A stretch of 64,000 bases of DNA from Ancylostoma caninum (GCA_037903475.1 JBAJFG010000088.1:1-64000); one strand, 5' to 3'; positions 37,244 to 48,475 are shown, counted from the first letter of the stretch. Notes: generated by a model not told the origin, from the letters alone. Numbers and translations: made by a program.

Positions 37244-37762
37244 CTACTCAGCAACTTGTCAACATGCTTTGGGCCGACAATAGCTTTATACTCTTTGTTT
37301 GAGGGAAACTATAAGAAAACCTCACTCAGGATTCACAGTTCGACTATATTGCAGTACGAGAGTCCAGTTAACATCTCCAGAAAGCTGTCGGATACCAATT
37401 TTTGTTGTGATTATCCTGCCTAGGAATGATTTATGGCCGTTGAGGTCGACAGATATCTCAATATAAATATAAAATATTTTCAAGACAATTTAGTAATCAA
37501 ATTGTTGTTCATGCCCAGAACAAGTTGTCTGATCGCTCAACCTGAAGCTTGCTAACAACTTGCATTCGCTTTTCTTGTCAAAACCTAGGAAGCCCAGAGC
37601 TTGTCGACAACTTTTAAACCCAGTGACTGACTACTCAACAACTTGTCACCATGCTTTGGGCCGACAACTTGTCGACAAGGAAAGGAGACAGTAAGGTGTT
37701 ATCAGGCTTTGGGTCGAGCAAATTTCACATGCGATCGACGAACTTGTTCTGGAGGTTCTGAG
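37244..37762. mobile_element. single arm of the CAAGTTGTCGACAACTTG foldback family
   Basis: The right edge (GGTTCTGAG at 37754-37762) is the inverted form of the family terminus CTCARAACC, preceded by a stretch like that at 45150-45234 (CATGCGATC, GAACTTGTTCTGGAGG). Inside are ACTTGTCGACAA words and an exact-looking duplication of GTCAMCATGCTTTGGGCCGA at 37259 and 37646, 387 bp apart. No opposite arm was found, so it is truncated or a solo arm. Confidence 0.55.
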
Positions 37763-37849
37763 TTTCTCTACCAGTTGTTCTTCCGACACTTTTTCATCCC
37801 CAGTGACTTTTAATTGCCGTACATCGTACAATTTTTCGCCATTTCTCGG
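37763..37849 (-). CDS. candidate exon abutting the foldback arm
   Basis: A near-ideal acceptor (TTGTTATTTTCAG) at 37850-37862 opens a - frame starting PRNGEKLYDVRQLKVTGDEK, with 69% purine-first codons over 29 codons. The frame runs on into the transposon terminus at 37762 and stops at 37646. Either the exon is cut by the insertion or the repeat has been exonised as a new C-terminus. Family unknown. Confidence 0.3.
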
Positions 37850-37862
37850 CTGAAAATAACAA

Positions 37863-40800
37863 GAGCACAAAAGAAAATTGTTTATGTGAGCGAGTAGCAG
37901 CAGTCGGCATGTTAATAGTAGCTTCGGAGACCACTACGTTCTCATCCACGGCATTCAAACATCACGTTCCTCCTATGTTCACGTGATGAATTTGCTGTTC
38001 CATCCCGCTTTTGTGGATTAAACGAGGCATTATAGAGCAATTTTTCACGGAAAATTCATGCAGAATCAATGCACAGCTGATTGTCTAGTCGTTTCGCTAA
38101 CTCGGCCAATACAAAAAAGGTCATATTGAGCACTACGGCGTTGAAGAGATAGTTTTCGAGGATTTTTCCTGAAAATTACCTTCGTTAGTTTCTCATTTTC
38201 CATTTGTTCAATGCTGCCCTTCGTTCCTTCCTTTATATAAGCTATTAAATGAGACAGAATCTCCGAGTGTCACCTGTACTTTTAAGCGATCAGCTCTAAT
38301 TTAAAGGCAGCTGCCCTTTTTGGGACAGAGTGCTTGGAAAGCCGATGTCTAGGACAGTTTCACAGCATGAAATTACATTTTTCTTGTGGAAAGTCGCTAC
38401 TTTTAGTAGTTTTCGTGGATCTGGACGTCTTCTACGTCTTTCACTTGCGGATCACCAAAAAAAGACATCATCTTTTGTGTCCCTCCCTCTCACATTTTTC
38501 TCATTCCTGTTGTGATTCTTGCCTCCAGCACAGGTAAACTGTAATTATGCGGGAGGTCGTGAAGGCTGTTTTATTACTTGTTGACTCTTACTCAACTCAA
38601 ACAAAACTATAAAGTATCGCTAATTTATTCCTGGCATAGCTGTTGGCTCAGCGCGGCCTACAGCTCTACCTGGAAGCTGGAGGTGTAAGTATTTCTAAGA
38701 AGTCTTTTAAATGTTGTTTTGGTAAATTTCTAGGAAAATTCAGCATTTTGTAAGGACTACCCTTATATTTACCCATCACTTGCTCTTATTTTTCTCCAGC
38801 GGGTAACAGTGCTCTATTCCCAGGGTCGAATGCTTCATTGGAAGAGTGGGTGTTGGTATGATTATCCATTGCTAGCATGCTAGGCATAGACCATAGACAG
38901 CACAGCACTTTGGCACGTACCAGGTAAAGCATAGATTTGGGGAAGATAACATGTTTACCAAAGGGTAAAACACGAGACCTCAATGTTATCGGGTGCAGAG
39001 GACCACGTGTGAGTGCTCTGTAGTCTGGATTTGGGCAAAATGGGCAACTCTAGTGTATTATCAGTACTGAAATAACTGTCAAAAGAAAGAACAAAAGTGA
39101 TGCTAGGGAGGACGGAGATAAAGACAGAGAAAGAGAGAAAGGAAGTGAATGAGAGAAAGAAAGGGAAAAACTTCTCGAAATGGTAAAATTTTTTAGACAT
39201 TCGCTTTTCAGCAATTGTGACGATCGCTCGCAAAAAATGCGGCGAGTCCCTGTGTGCTTAGAATATAGGAGAATTCCATGAGGAAAGAATCAAAGGAAAC
39301 TCATCCCAATAATTAGTGGAACAGGGAAAACTCGTCTATAACATCATCAAGACGTGAAATTCAGGGGAACTTAGTTCTTTTTTCCAGATCATCGGCAGTT
39401 CCCTTAAGAAAATTATGATCTTTTCAAAATACTCAATGCTCCAATCAATAATTTGAAAAGGAAACTCGGTCAGAACGCGGCAGCTAAATATTCACTCATT
39501 TTATGCATATTTATTTACTATTTTATGCTTATATGTATTTTTGACCTCGACCGAAATTCTCTGAGATCGCCAATAATCTGAAAATATTGCTCAGGAGTCT
39601 AATCCACATCAGCGTGACAATTAGTCTAACTAGCAGGTACTCCCCTCTATCAGCGAGGCTCATGGCAATTGGTATAAATGCACTTCCGCTCTGCTATATT
39701 AAACTCAAATATTTCCCCGAACATCTCGAAGCTCAGACGTAAAAATCGAAATCCAACTTTCTGCCTCATATCACATCGTTCGCGGCGTCGGCTTTTTTCT
39801 TTCCGGCGTCAATCTCAATGAGCGAGTCGAGTGCCACTTCACTGTCCGAACGACATACAATCTGTAGCTCTGGATTTGTATTTTGGTTCTATTTTTCCTA
39901 GATCTAGCTGCGGTTTTAGATTTCCGAGAACCTGTTCTGCATCTTGATGGGCTTACTGCGGATGTGTTCCTAGAAATTAGGAGCCTATCCTCAATATTTC
40001 CCGCTAGTTCTGGGAAAGAAGCAGTCCTTTGATTTTCGTGCTTAGAATCTTTTCCTGAACGCCATCTAGCTATGTCTTTTTCGGCACTTTCTCTTGTTTT
40101 TCCTGTGGCTGAATGTCCCTTGTGGAATGTACTTCCTTATAAACATATGAACACCGTAATTTGTACATTCCCACATAAGGAAATAACTAGAAAATCCAAA
40201 ACACAATTTTATGGTATGTGAATCTGGTTATCCTAGAACCGTAATACAATTTCGAGACTATGCCACCTTGGAAACAACACACCTAAGCTGTGTGTGTATT
40301 CTGGGTTAAAGAACAGGCCCCACTATTGTTTGCCGAATTTCTTCCTTTTAACTAAGACTACATACAACTAGAGCTGCTTGTTCTTCCAGTATTTGTGAAG
40401 ATTTTTCCCATTTAGGGTCTCATAATGGTAATCAAGCACCAAAGATTCTTTGTGGACTTAGTACTGCCAACATTGTAACGCAAAAGTACTGCAAACAGTG
40501 TAACGCAAACGCTTCTTGTTTTGGAGAATAACCATATTCAGCTCAATTTAATCCCTGCTTAATCAAATACATGATTCCATTACTTTTGATTTAAATTTAC
40601 TCGCAACCGATGAAAAATTATCAATGTCCAGATGTTCTTTAGGATTTCATGATCTCTATCCCTTCGGATTTTCACCTAATTTCTTCAAGAAGTGTGCTGT
40701 GACGCATTGTGAGAAGTTTAGGGGCGGAGCCCCTATTGTTCTATTGGTGCGTTCGCACATCTTTTATCGCCCTTCATGTCAGTTCACTCCACTGTTCAAC

Positions 40801-42721
40801 TGCGATATGCGCTATTTTTGGATTATTTGAGTTCAAAAAGAGATAGTGTCGATTCGGCGGAAAGCGATATTCAAATGGGCCAATCGCAGTGCAGTAGCAC
40901 CACCCCTTTTTCTCACACAATTCATTATACCAATTGATTATCCTAGTCTAGTACTCAGTCCTACATTTCGAAAGTATTCTTTTATTTATTTATTTATTAT
41001 TAGGTAAACAGGTGCACCATAATTGATAGATGTTCCCTTAACTAAACAACAAATGACAGAAACAAACGAGGAATGTAAAAAAAGCAATCATAGCACAACA
41101 GACAAAACGAGTCCTCTCTTGGTCCCCCAAATCGTATCCAAAAATGTCCCAATTAATACTTGTTAATGTACTGCTAAGGTAAGGTGGTAAAAGCAACGAA
41201 GAACGGTATCTGGTATGAGTCTTAAGTTCTAGAGGGAGTGGAACTGGTTCCGCTTTTGTTCATTCGACCTTCTGCAGTCCAGTGGCGTGGGTGGAGTTTA
41301 TTAGGGGTGATTTTTCGTTTATGATTGATTCTGGCTAAGAGTGGATCAAAAACGCAGCTATTATTGTAGTGGCTAGGATACATCATTTCCTTTACTCTTA
41401 GGCAAGTGACGATTCTCTTCATTTTCTCTGTTTGAGCCTAAGGGCTGGTGTAGGAGAAATTAGGGTCACTAATAGCTTCAGGCCGCTAGAAGTCACGCCT
41501 ACCTCTTTACTATATTTGCTCGAGAGATCTCTGTCTATTGTTATAATTATTAGTATTATGGTAGTAATAAGTGTGTAAGCGAAAATTGGGCGTAATACAA
41601 AGGGATGAGGTCATGTAATGGTAAGTAAAAAAGAAGGAAATGAAATGAAAGGAACAATACGAAGGTGACTGTGATGAAGGCCAAATCTTGCTCGATTTCC
41701 TTATCTTTTCTGATTTTCCACCTTTTTCCTCTCAAATGGTTGTTTTCTCAAGGAATATCCTATCCAATCATTCCATCTGCAAATCCAGGCTTATTGCTTC
41801 CAGATGTTTTCATTTTTTCGCGGTATTTTCTCATTTTGTTGCAATTTTTTCGCTTCTTCAACATCAGCTTTTTTTCACGACTCCTTTTTCCCATCTACCA
41901 ATTCCCATTAGCCTTTCCCTGAAATAAGCAGTCACATCCGGAAGTCACCATAAAGTCGTGCACTTTGCGCTCGAACGACACGGTTATTCCATGCTTCTGC
42001 TTCGCTTTCGCCTACACGCAACCTCGCCAGACGTATGACTGGCCAAGCGTACAAAATCAAAGCGGAAACGACTGTGGAAACGCCGAAATGTCGGATATTT
42101 TTAGCGCCTTTCCCCCGCGTATGTCCGATTCAGAAGCTCTAGCACGGGTAGTTGACCGGGGTGACACCTCCCATAAACGCCTACTTCGTGGATTGGGACC
42201 AAAGTTTCCACACGCGTCACCAGCGGCAAGCCATTATTTCAGCCTCATTTGTCAGCCGCTACACACACATGTTTGGTTCACGCGTGGTGGGGGAAATTCC
42301 ATGGATTTTGCCCTAATTTGCTGGGAATTTTCTGCTGGATGTTTTCGACTACGGCGCCACCAGCATCCTGCACTTTTTATAGCCGTTAGCTTGTTATTCC
42401 TTCCATTATGAGCCCATAGAAGGCAGAAGAACGCACATTCTTTTGTTTTGCGGCGGCTGCCTATCCTTTGCAAATAATTGGTTGGCGCTTTTGAGTGGTT
42501 TCTGGATCGTGGTCGCGTGATGCTCACTTTTTTCTGTTGCTGACTGCATGCCTGAGCTGAATTTCTTTTTTTAAATGGAAGCCGAGCTTGTCTCACAGGT
42601 AACCATTGCTGGATGGCTAATTTTTCATTGGATATTCATCTTTTCGTTCTCGTTCTTTGTCTGGTTTGGATTATTCTGGCGATCTGGATAAAACTGTGGC
42701 GGCTAGGTGGCATGAGTCTCC
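37863..42721. other. noncoding, possible LINE tail and MITE relic
   Basis: A TTTATTTATTTATTTATTATT tract at 40981-41001 could be the AATA tail of a - strand retroelement lying at 41002-41450, but no RT motif is visible there. A GATTACCC-MITE relic lies around 38850-38980. A 148-codon + frame at 41965-42411 is the longest non-LINE frame but has no codon-position bias (46% against 43%), and a 114-codon - frame overlaps it. Confidence 0.4.
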
Positions 42722-43300
42722 CTCAAAACCACCAGAACAACTTGCTGACAAGTATTTGACGCGCAAGTTTCTGATCGCATCTGAAACTTGTTTGCACCTT
42801 GTCGGCGACTTGTTCTCGCCTAATCTTGCTGACAAGTTATCAGTTCCAAGATTTGTCGACAACTTGTTTTCAGCTTTTCTCCCAGTCAAGTCGTCGGTTT
42901 CAACGCTTGCTGGCAACTTTTTTTTCGCTCGTTCTTGCTTACAAGTTGCCAGTCTCAAAATACGTTAACATGTTGTTTTCACCCTTTCTCGTCGTCACGT
43001 AGTCGGTTCCAACGCTTGTCGGTAACTTGTTCTCCTCTTTTTCTGCTGACAACTTGTCAGCCATAATAGAATGCCATCAATTTGTTCCCACCTTTTCTTG
43101 CTGGCAACTTCCTGACAGTTGATTTCTTATGTCGACTGAAAAGTTGTCGACAACTTGCTGACATGTTTTTAACCAAAAAGCTTGCGAGAAATTTGTTCTA
43201 GCGAGTAAGTAGTCGACAAGTTGTTGTGAGAAAAGGTTGCTAGCAACTTGTTTTTGATGGCATGATGACGTCAAGCCTGTCGACAAGGATCTGCTGGCTG
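42722..43300 (-). repeat. left arm: degenerate 54-bp tandem units
   Basis: On the - strand the unit is roughly GAACAAGTTGTCGACAAR, YSTTGGAACCGAY, then ACTTGTCAGCAAGAAAAGGY. About ten units are present, and three are long enough to read as an 18-residue peptide repeat in the 95-codon - frame at 42671-42958. That frame is a by-product of the 54-bp period (a multiple of 3). Confidence 0.7.
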
Positions 43301-43581
43301 AAGGGTTCCCCGTAAGTTGTCTTGGGGGGAACGGGGGGGGAGTGGGCTTCCTCTTCCAGTGAGCTTTCTCATATCCAGTCTAGCGAACGATCCGCAGAAG
43401 TATAACTAATTGCTTCCACCTACTTACTACTTCCTTATTAGGGGCATCTACTCACCTCCCCACGAGCAAACACTATGCTAATAAGCTGTTTACACTAACG
43501 CAGGCCTCGAATAGATTATTATTCTCTCTTGGTGCCATGATTCAGAATGACCTGGCCAGTGGTCGTGCCGGCGATTTCGTG

Positions 43582-43758
43582 GAATTGCTTATATGCCGCT
43601 GCACGGATTGGCTTTTCATCTGCCGGAGATCGTCATCGAGGTCGATGCAGCCTATTTACGTACCTTTCTGGCCGTAAGTTGGCGTGCTGTTGGTGGTGAA
43701 ATATTAAAGGCGACTGGGCCGAGATTCGAATGGTTTCGTCAACACATTCGGGAAGCTT
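43582..43758 (+). CDS. small candidate ORF inside the foldback element
   Basis: ATG near 43592 starts MPLHGLAFHLPEIVIEVDAA, 55 codons to TAA at 43759. A perfect GTAAGT donor interrupts the frame at 43675, so it may be a first exon of ~27 codons. The core GAG ATC GTC ATC GAG GTC GAT is strongly RNY. It is short and has no recognised family. Confidence 0.2.
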
Positions 43759-44081
43759 AAAATATTATCAGTGTATGGTCTGGAAAAGGCTCAGAGCTGG
43801 TAGCTTCTAGAAGAGTTTGAAAAGTCTTTGAAAAAATCAGTGCATTTTGGGGAAATCAAAAATTCCTTCTAATGTTAATTCTTCAGAGGCCCTGTTTATT
43901 GGCGTTAGGGTGTTGGTTACTTTTGATCGTTTAGAATTCATGAATCCCTATTTTTTACACAAGGTACATATGTACACTACTCGGAGATTGGTTCTTTTTC
44001 CGTATAAGGGATAATTGTACGGAACGAAAATAGAACTATTTTCTTGATTTCTTTTCTTTTTTTTTGATTTCTAGTAGTTTA

Positions 44082-44460
44082 TTATGTGTAACTGTACCTA
44101 TTCTGAGTAAACAATTCCTTTTTTTTTGAAAAAAAAAAACTCAATGTTGGAAAACAACGATTAGGTCCAATCCTGAATCCTTTAACGACGTGGCTCTCTT
44201 CTTCCACTGTGTCAACTTTTCTATGTTTTTTTTCTCTCAAATTTCTTCCTCTTCGTTGTCCATTTTTGGTCATTTTGCTGGGAATAGTACTTTTTCTCCT
44301 CACTAGCTGCGTACTTGGAGGGTTCCCAAGGACATCCCCTCCAAAATTTGTATTCTTTGGTGCGAACTTCACGGAATAATTGAGAATTGTTGAATTGATA
44401 GTGGGCACAATGAACTTAAGTGCACTACAGCTCTCAATGACATCATTTCCGATCTCCTTT
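44082..44460 (-). CDS. candidate terminal exon inside the foldback element
   Basis: Follows an excellent acceptor (TTTTCTGTCAG) at 44461-44471 and runs ~126 codons to TAA, with an AATAAA signal overlapping the stop region. Purine-first codons are 74% against 55% at position 3. The peptide begins KEIGNDVIESCSALKFIV, has a Gly/Pro/Asn middle, then a basic patch (GQRRGRNLREKKHRK) and an acidic VEEES. The last 30 residues are low-complexity. It could be cargo of the element, a captured host exon, or a shadow of the pyrimidine-rich + strand. An overlapping - frame (44369-44563) is also open. Confidence 0.35.
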
Positions 44461-44754
44461 CTGACAGAAAAGCAGAAATTTTCTCAGGAAGCAGATCTTT
44501 CTGTTCGTTTGTTCCAGAACGGAATCCATTCCCATTCCAGTCCAAAAGATTATGCATTGCCAATTACATCCATTGGAGCTGTGAAGCAGGAAAAAAAATT
44601 CATTTCATTATCTCTCTATTCAATTTTCTGCAGTGAATGTCATCTAGAAAATGCTGCCTGCAGTCGAGGGCGGCGTCTGCAGAGCCTCACCTCCAACCTT
44701 CTGGAATCGTCTTCCTGCATAAATCTTCACCAGCTCACAAGTCCGCCCATCTAT

Positions 44755-45234
44755 GCTCGAAAACAACTTGCAGTCGACCTTTTAACTAGTGAATCGTTGT
44801 CGACAAATTTGACGTTGTTGACAGGGTAGACCCAAAATAAGTTGTCGACTATTTCCTCCCTTAAACAAATTTTCATGGAACTTTCTGGCCACAAAGATTA
44901 TCGGCAAGTTGTCGACAACCTTTCAGCCGAACAACTCGTCAGCAAGCGAATCGAAGCAAGTTGTAGGCTAGTTCCCCCAGCAGCGTAACAAGCGATGCAA
45001 TTGTTGAGGACACCTGGGCGGTATTTGCCGTGGTACAATTGAGAAAAGGTCTGCTACCACTTTGATTGCAGTAAAAGGTAAAACTGAGTTTCTGGCAAGC
45101 TTTGGGGCAGGCAACTTGCCGGCGAGATCAGGCGAGGACAAGTTGCCAACAATCTTAGATCTACTCAAGTTTCAGACGTGATCAAAAACTTGCTCGCCAA
45201 GTGCTGATCAGCAAGTTGTTTTAGGGGTTCTGAG
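44755..45234 (+). repeat. right arm of the foldback element
   Basis: Inverted relative to the left arm. Contains TTGTCGACAA words at about 44799, 44840 (partial) and 44909. Its outer segment, ACAAGTTGCCAACAATC through GCAAGTTGTTTTAGGGG, aligns with the reverse complement of 42722-42850. Confidence 0.65.
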
Positions 45235-46480
45235 TGCGTCCTTACTTAGGCCTGAGATCTAGTTTAATGTTCAGATATAGGCTTGCCTTCTGCAGGCCTA
45301 AAAGCTAGGCCGCCTCAATGACGTCATTAGCTTCAAAACGTCCTCATAAAACGCCGCAAATGCATAGTACAGTTTCAGAATCAGAGGTTCACTTCCTGGT
45401 GAGAGGTGCTCCAGAGTTTGTTCTCCCCAAACCCTCGAAAAAATAATCGCGAACGGCTGCGAATGACGTGCGCTACGATCGCGTGTCAGCGTCGTTGCGT
45501 GATTTCCGGTGCGATTACCAGCTGCGATTTAATATTGCTCCAGACCGCAGTGTATGCTCCGGGATTAGTCCAATCTCATGGTAGTGGAGATTTCTGGTGT
45601 TTATTAAGGTCTATTGACGATGTACATAAATAACTAGGACATTACTGGTAGCTACCACCACCTCCTCCTCCCTCACCCCGTATCCTCCCCATGTCATTTA
45701 TTCGGAGTGACGATTCCAGGTTCCCGCTGGGATGACCTTTAGGTGATCCAAGCCGATTGCCACTGCCTTGAAAGTTGTGTTCATCAATATAGTCACTACA
45801 ATGTGACTTGGTTGTTGTTTGTTTACAAGTATAATTGTTGTCTCTTTACCAGTAATCTGTAAAATATAAATTTTCCACGGATTAGACCATCACTGTGGCT
45901 TTTCAGCTTTACTGATCATTTAAATTTATATTTTCCCTGAAATGCCTAAGATTTCCCGTGAAATTTCGCTCTTTTCTCGTAGCTCTCCTACCTTGTTTTC
46001 GTGGCATTCACTACAGCACGTTAGCAGCAGTTGCTGCTAGTCATTATCTTCTCTCTGCGCATTTCTTCAACTGAACCACTATATCCTTGCTGATGATGTG
46101 AGCAAAGCCAGTGAAATTAGGAATTTTGTCACAAGAATTAGACATTTTCATCAATGTCGTTTATTCACATTACCATAGAGTCGATACAGCCAAGAATAAT
46201 TTCAATCTTTAGTTATACTGGGCCATGAGAAAAATGAGGCGTGGCCACTGTTCCACGATTGGTCCATCCTCGCGGTCTCCCTTCCGTGGGAGATTCACAT
46301 AAAACAGTGCTCTAGGTCAAAAAACACAGCGACTGGGTTGATATTAGAGAGCAGAGACCGTCTGATTGGCTGAGGGCCCCATCTATGAGCAACTTACACT
46401 AGGGACATGCGTGCGTACGTCACTCGTGCGACGATGTGATGGAGGATAGGCCAATACGCACTCAAAGTACAGAACAGTCA
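45235..46480. other. noncoding with nested repeats
   Basis: Includes one copy of an AGCAGTTGCTGCT-containing repeat (about 45955-46120; relatives at 47170-47290 and 48770-48870) and CpG-rich GTGCGTACGTCAC sequence related to the GACGCACG family (46395-46440). Confidence 0.45.
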
Positions 46481-46556
46481 TGACGCATCTAGTTGGAATT
46501 CTGCTAATTTTCGAGGTTATGACGCATCTAGTTGGAATTCTGCTAATTTTCGAGGT
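46481..46556. repeat. 39-bp direct tandem duplication
   Basis: TGACGCATCTAGTTGGAATT and the following bases through TTTTCGAGGT are repeated without mismatch in two adjacent copies with period 39 bp. Absence of divergence implies a recent event. Confidence 0.95.
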
Positions 46557-46594
46557 CTCCAATCTGGGAGAGGCATAGCCTCATGTCAACGGAT

Positions 46595-46660
46595 ACGATG
46601 TGACGGACGCACGCACGCAGACGAAACGGTCGCGGATGCGTACTCAGTGACGCACGCACA
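46595..46660. repeat. GACGCACGCACG-rich segment
   Basis: GACGGACGCACGCACGCAGA, then GACGCACGCACAC, with a related run at 47375-47402 (GCACGCACGCACGCACGCAG). Probably relics of the GACGCACG MITE-like family or CACG microsatellite expansion from it. Confidence 0.5.
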
Positions 46661-47825
46661 CACCAAGAGGGGTATTTACTTTCGTATTCTTGGTTGAATT
46701 GGTGTTGCAATGATCTCCGTCTTATTACTACACACATTGACGGACGCAAGTGCGGTGTAAATTATCCATTTTAGGATTTACGATTTCCAGAAAAGCAGCA
46801 GCTATGACTGATTAAAATAGAGGCTGCATTGCCTTAGGGCACTATTTCCATTAATACATAGTAATGTACGTATTAGTGCCCTCTGTATCACGACGTGTAG
46901 TTGTCTCTATCCCTGGAGCCGCTGGACTTCCGATCAGTAGCTCCTTCGGATTTCTGGCACCTCCTTGCAGCGGCCTCTCTCCAAATCCTGCAAGGTCGTG
47001 CGAATTCTGCTTGCGAACTCTTCGCGAATTCTATTACAAGGGCAACTCCGGGTGGTAAATTCGTTTTATATTGATTTCAGCTGCTTTTCAGCAGGATTTT
47101 TGGACTTCTACTTCAGTTACACCTCACTTTTGCCCATAATTTTATTGTAGTTAAAGAGAAGGTCAAGGGCAAAATTGTGATTTCCTCTTAGTTCTCCCGG
47201 TTTCATTTCATGTCGTTAGTTGCAGCAGATTAGCAGCAGTTGCTGTCCATTAATTAGCTTTTGTTAGTCCATTCGTATGAAAAACACCAGTTTCTCGAGA
47301 TGAAATGGACAGAATAGCGATTGCCATTGAAATAAGCTGGTGCGATCGACAGCCTCGACGCCGCTCACGAACGTGTGCCGCACGCACGCACGCACGCAGA
47401 CGCTCAGCATAAATTAGCCTTCTCCAGAATTTTTTAATTCACAACTCCCATAGCTATGATATAAACAGAGTTCTGATAATCCTTATACACAAAATTAAGT
47501 TGTATTCCTGATACTGACCGTATTTTTTGTCTCGATAGGTCCCGCCTAGAATTCTTTCGACGCATACTGTAACGATATTTTAGGCTAAAACTGTGTTGAG
47601 AATTTGCAGCCTTTTGCTGGCTTGATACCCAGTAACTATTAGGTACGGGACCCAAATTATTCTGGATATCCAGTGCATTATACAATCGAGAATCCACAAA
47701 AATTGTAAAATTTTATTTTAACTAAAGGAAAGTAGGTTGGTTCATCATTGTGAGACTGAACTAGTGAAAAATACCGATTTCTGGGAAATTTCTGGAAGAT
47801 TCCTGAAAGATTTCTGGAAAAAAAA

Positions 47826-48071
47826 TCAGTCTCTTCTCCTTCTGCAACACCAGCCCAGCACCAAAATCACCAAAACAACGACAAAGGCGAATATGCAGAC
47901 GTAGAAGAACACCTGCAACGATTCGTGGCCTGCGGTCGGACCGATAGGGTGATCGATCAGCTGACTCACCGTGAATTCGTTACAACAGTCATGTTGTGCT
48001 ATTCCACAGCAATAGTACTCGATGAATATGTTGCTTGTTCCGCATACATTGCCAATAATTGGAGGGCAGCG
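47826..48071 (-). CDS. C-terminal exon, Cys-rich one-pass membrane protein
   Basis: Best host exon in the window: 81 codons and TGA after a TTCCAG acceptor, in phase 0. The predicted chain starts CPPIIGNVCGT, then IEYYCCGIAQHDCCNEF, a luminal Cys cluster with paired CC motifs. A juxtamembrane segment (about residues 34-52), a single strongly hydrophobic helix (about 54-73) and a short stop-transfer tail WCCRRRRD follow. This layout (Cys-rich ectodomain, one helix, basic short tail) matches Shisa-like and CX-type small membrane proteins common in nematodes; it would be a type I protein of ER or plasma membrane. The signal peptide must lie in an upstream exon. A GTGAGT within the exon (after FT) is probably not used, because the frame continues through the helix. 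The exact family needs a search. Confidence 0.7.
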   Translation of the reverse strand, partial: RCPPIIGNVCGTSNIFIEYYCCGIAQHDCCNEFTVSQLIDHPIGPTAGHESLQVFFYVCIFAFVVVLVILVLGWCCRRRRD

Positions 48072-48128
48072 CTGGAATTTGCGGATCCGTGGGAGTTTAC
48101 TGGTGTTTGGGGGGGGGGGGGTGGTGAC

Positions 48129-48168
48129 TCACGACTCGCATCCTGGAGAGTGGCTGCTTCCGGGATCA
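48129..48168 (-). CDS. possible upstream exon of the membrane protein
   Basis: After a CTACTTAG acceptor the - frame reads GDPGSSHSPGCES and ends at GAGTC|GTGAGT. Its phase fits the exon below only if the acceptor is ACACCAG|T at about 48096, which leaves an intron of only ~33 bp filled with the C/G run (48109-48121). That intron is suspiciously short. The run may have changed length. Confidence 0.25.
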
Positions 48169-48280
48169 CCTAAGTAGCAATGAAACCGACCCATTACCGT
48201 TGACGTACGTGAGCTAAACAGGTAAAGAAATAAAATGATAAGGCTGCTGTTATCCTGGGTATTCTGGCAGTGGTGCGACT

Positions 48281-48475
48281 AATTTATGCGCTAACGATGC
48301 GTGCGTCAGTCCTGCGTCAGGCAAGCATTTTCCATAAAGACCAACAACACAGCATGTAGTACATTCTGAATGCAGATAACGCAGGACCTAGGCCATCCGT
48401 CAAACCTGCTTCTTACCTGCGTCATCGCCGTAATTGGGCATATCCTTCAATATAGAGGCACGCGCCGAATCCAGG
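48281..48475. mobile_element. MITE-like element, GACGCACGCA family, copy 3
   Basis: GATGCGTGCGTCAGTCCTGC start, then TTTTCCATAAAGACCAACA and a TATAGAGGCACGCGCC end match the order of blocks in the copies at 12153 and 59705. It is the most eroded of the three. It lies just upstream of the membrane-protein exons. Confidence 0.5.

Larger units (their letters stand above)
42722..45234. mobile_element. foldback-type DNA element with satellite arms
   Basis: Both ends start CTCARAACCMCY followed by ACAACTTGCTGA when read inward. The left arm (42722 to about 43300) and right arm (about 44755-45234) are inverted relative to each other. They share a ~125-bp outer segment (GTTTCAGAYGYGATC, CTCGCCTRATCT) and then degenerate ~54-bp tandem units carrying ACAAGTTGTCGACAA. 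The three known junctions of this family (37762, 42722, 45234) have different flanks but the same terminus, as expected for a transposon. The interior (about 43300-44755) holds a G-rich spot and two small candidate ORFs. No transposase is recognised and no target duplication is clear. Confidence 0.6.

Noticed and set aside
41002..41450. LINE fragment on the - strand
   Set aside because: Only the AATA-type tail at 40981-41001 is suggestive; no RT or endonuclease motif is readable.
41965..42411. 148-codon + frame, longest outside the LINE
   Set aside because: Starts with TTG, codon-position bias is flat (46% against 43% purine), and a 114-codon - frame overlaps it; no domain recognised.
44380..44829. 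149-codon + frame crossing the foldback right arm
   Set aside because: 48% purine-first codons, starts with TTG and runs into the repeat; likely chance.
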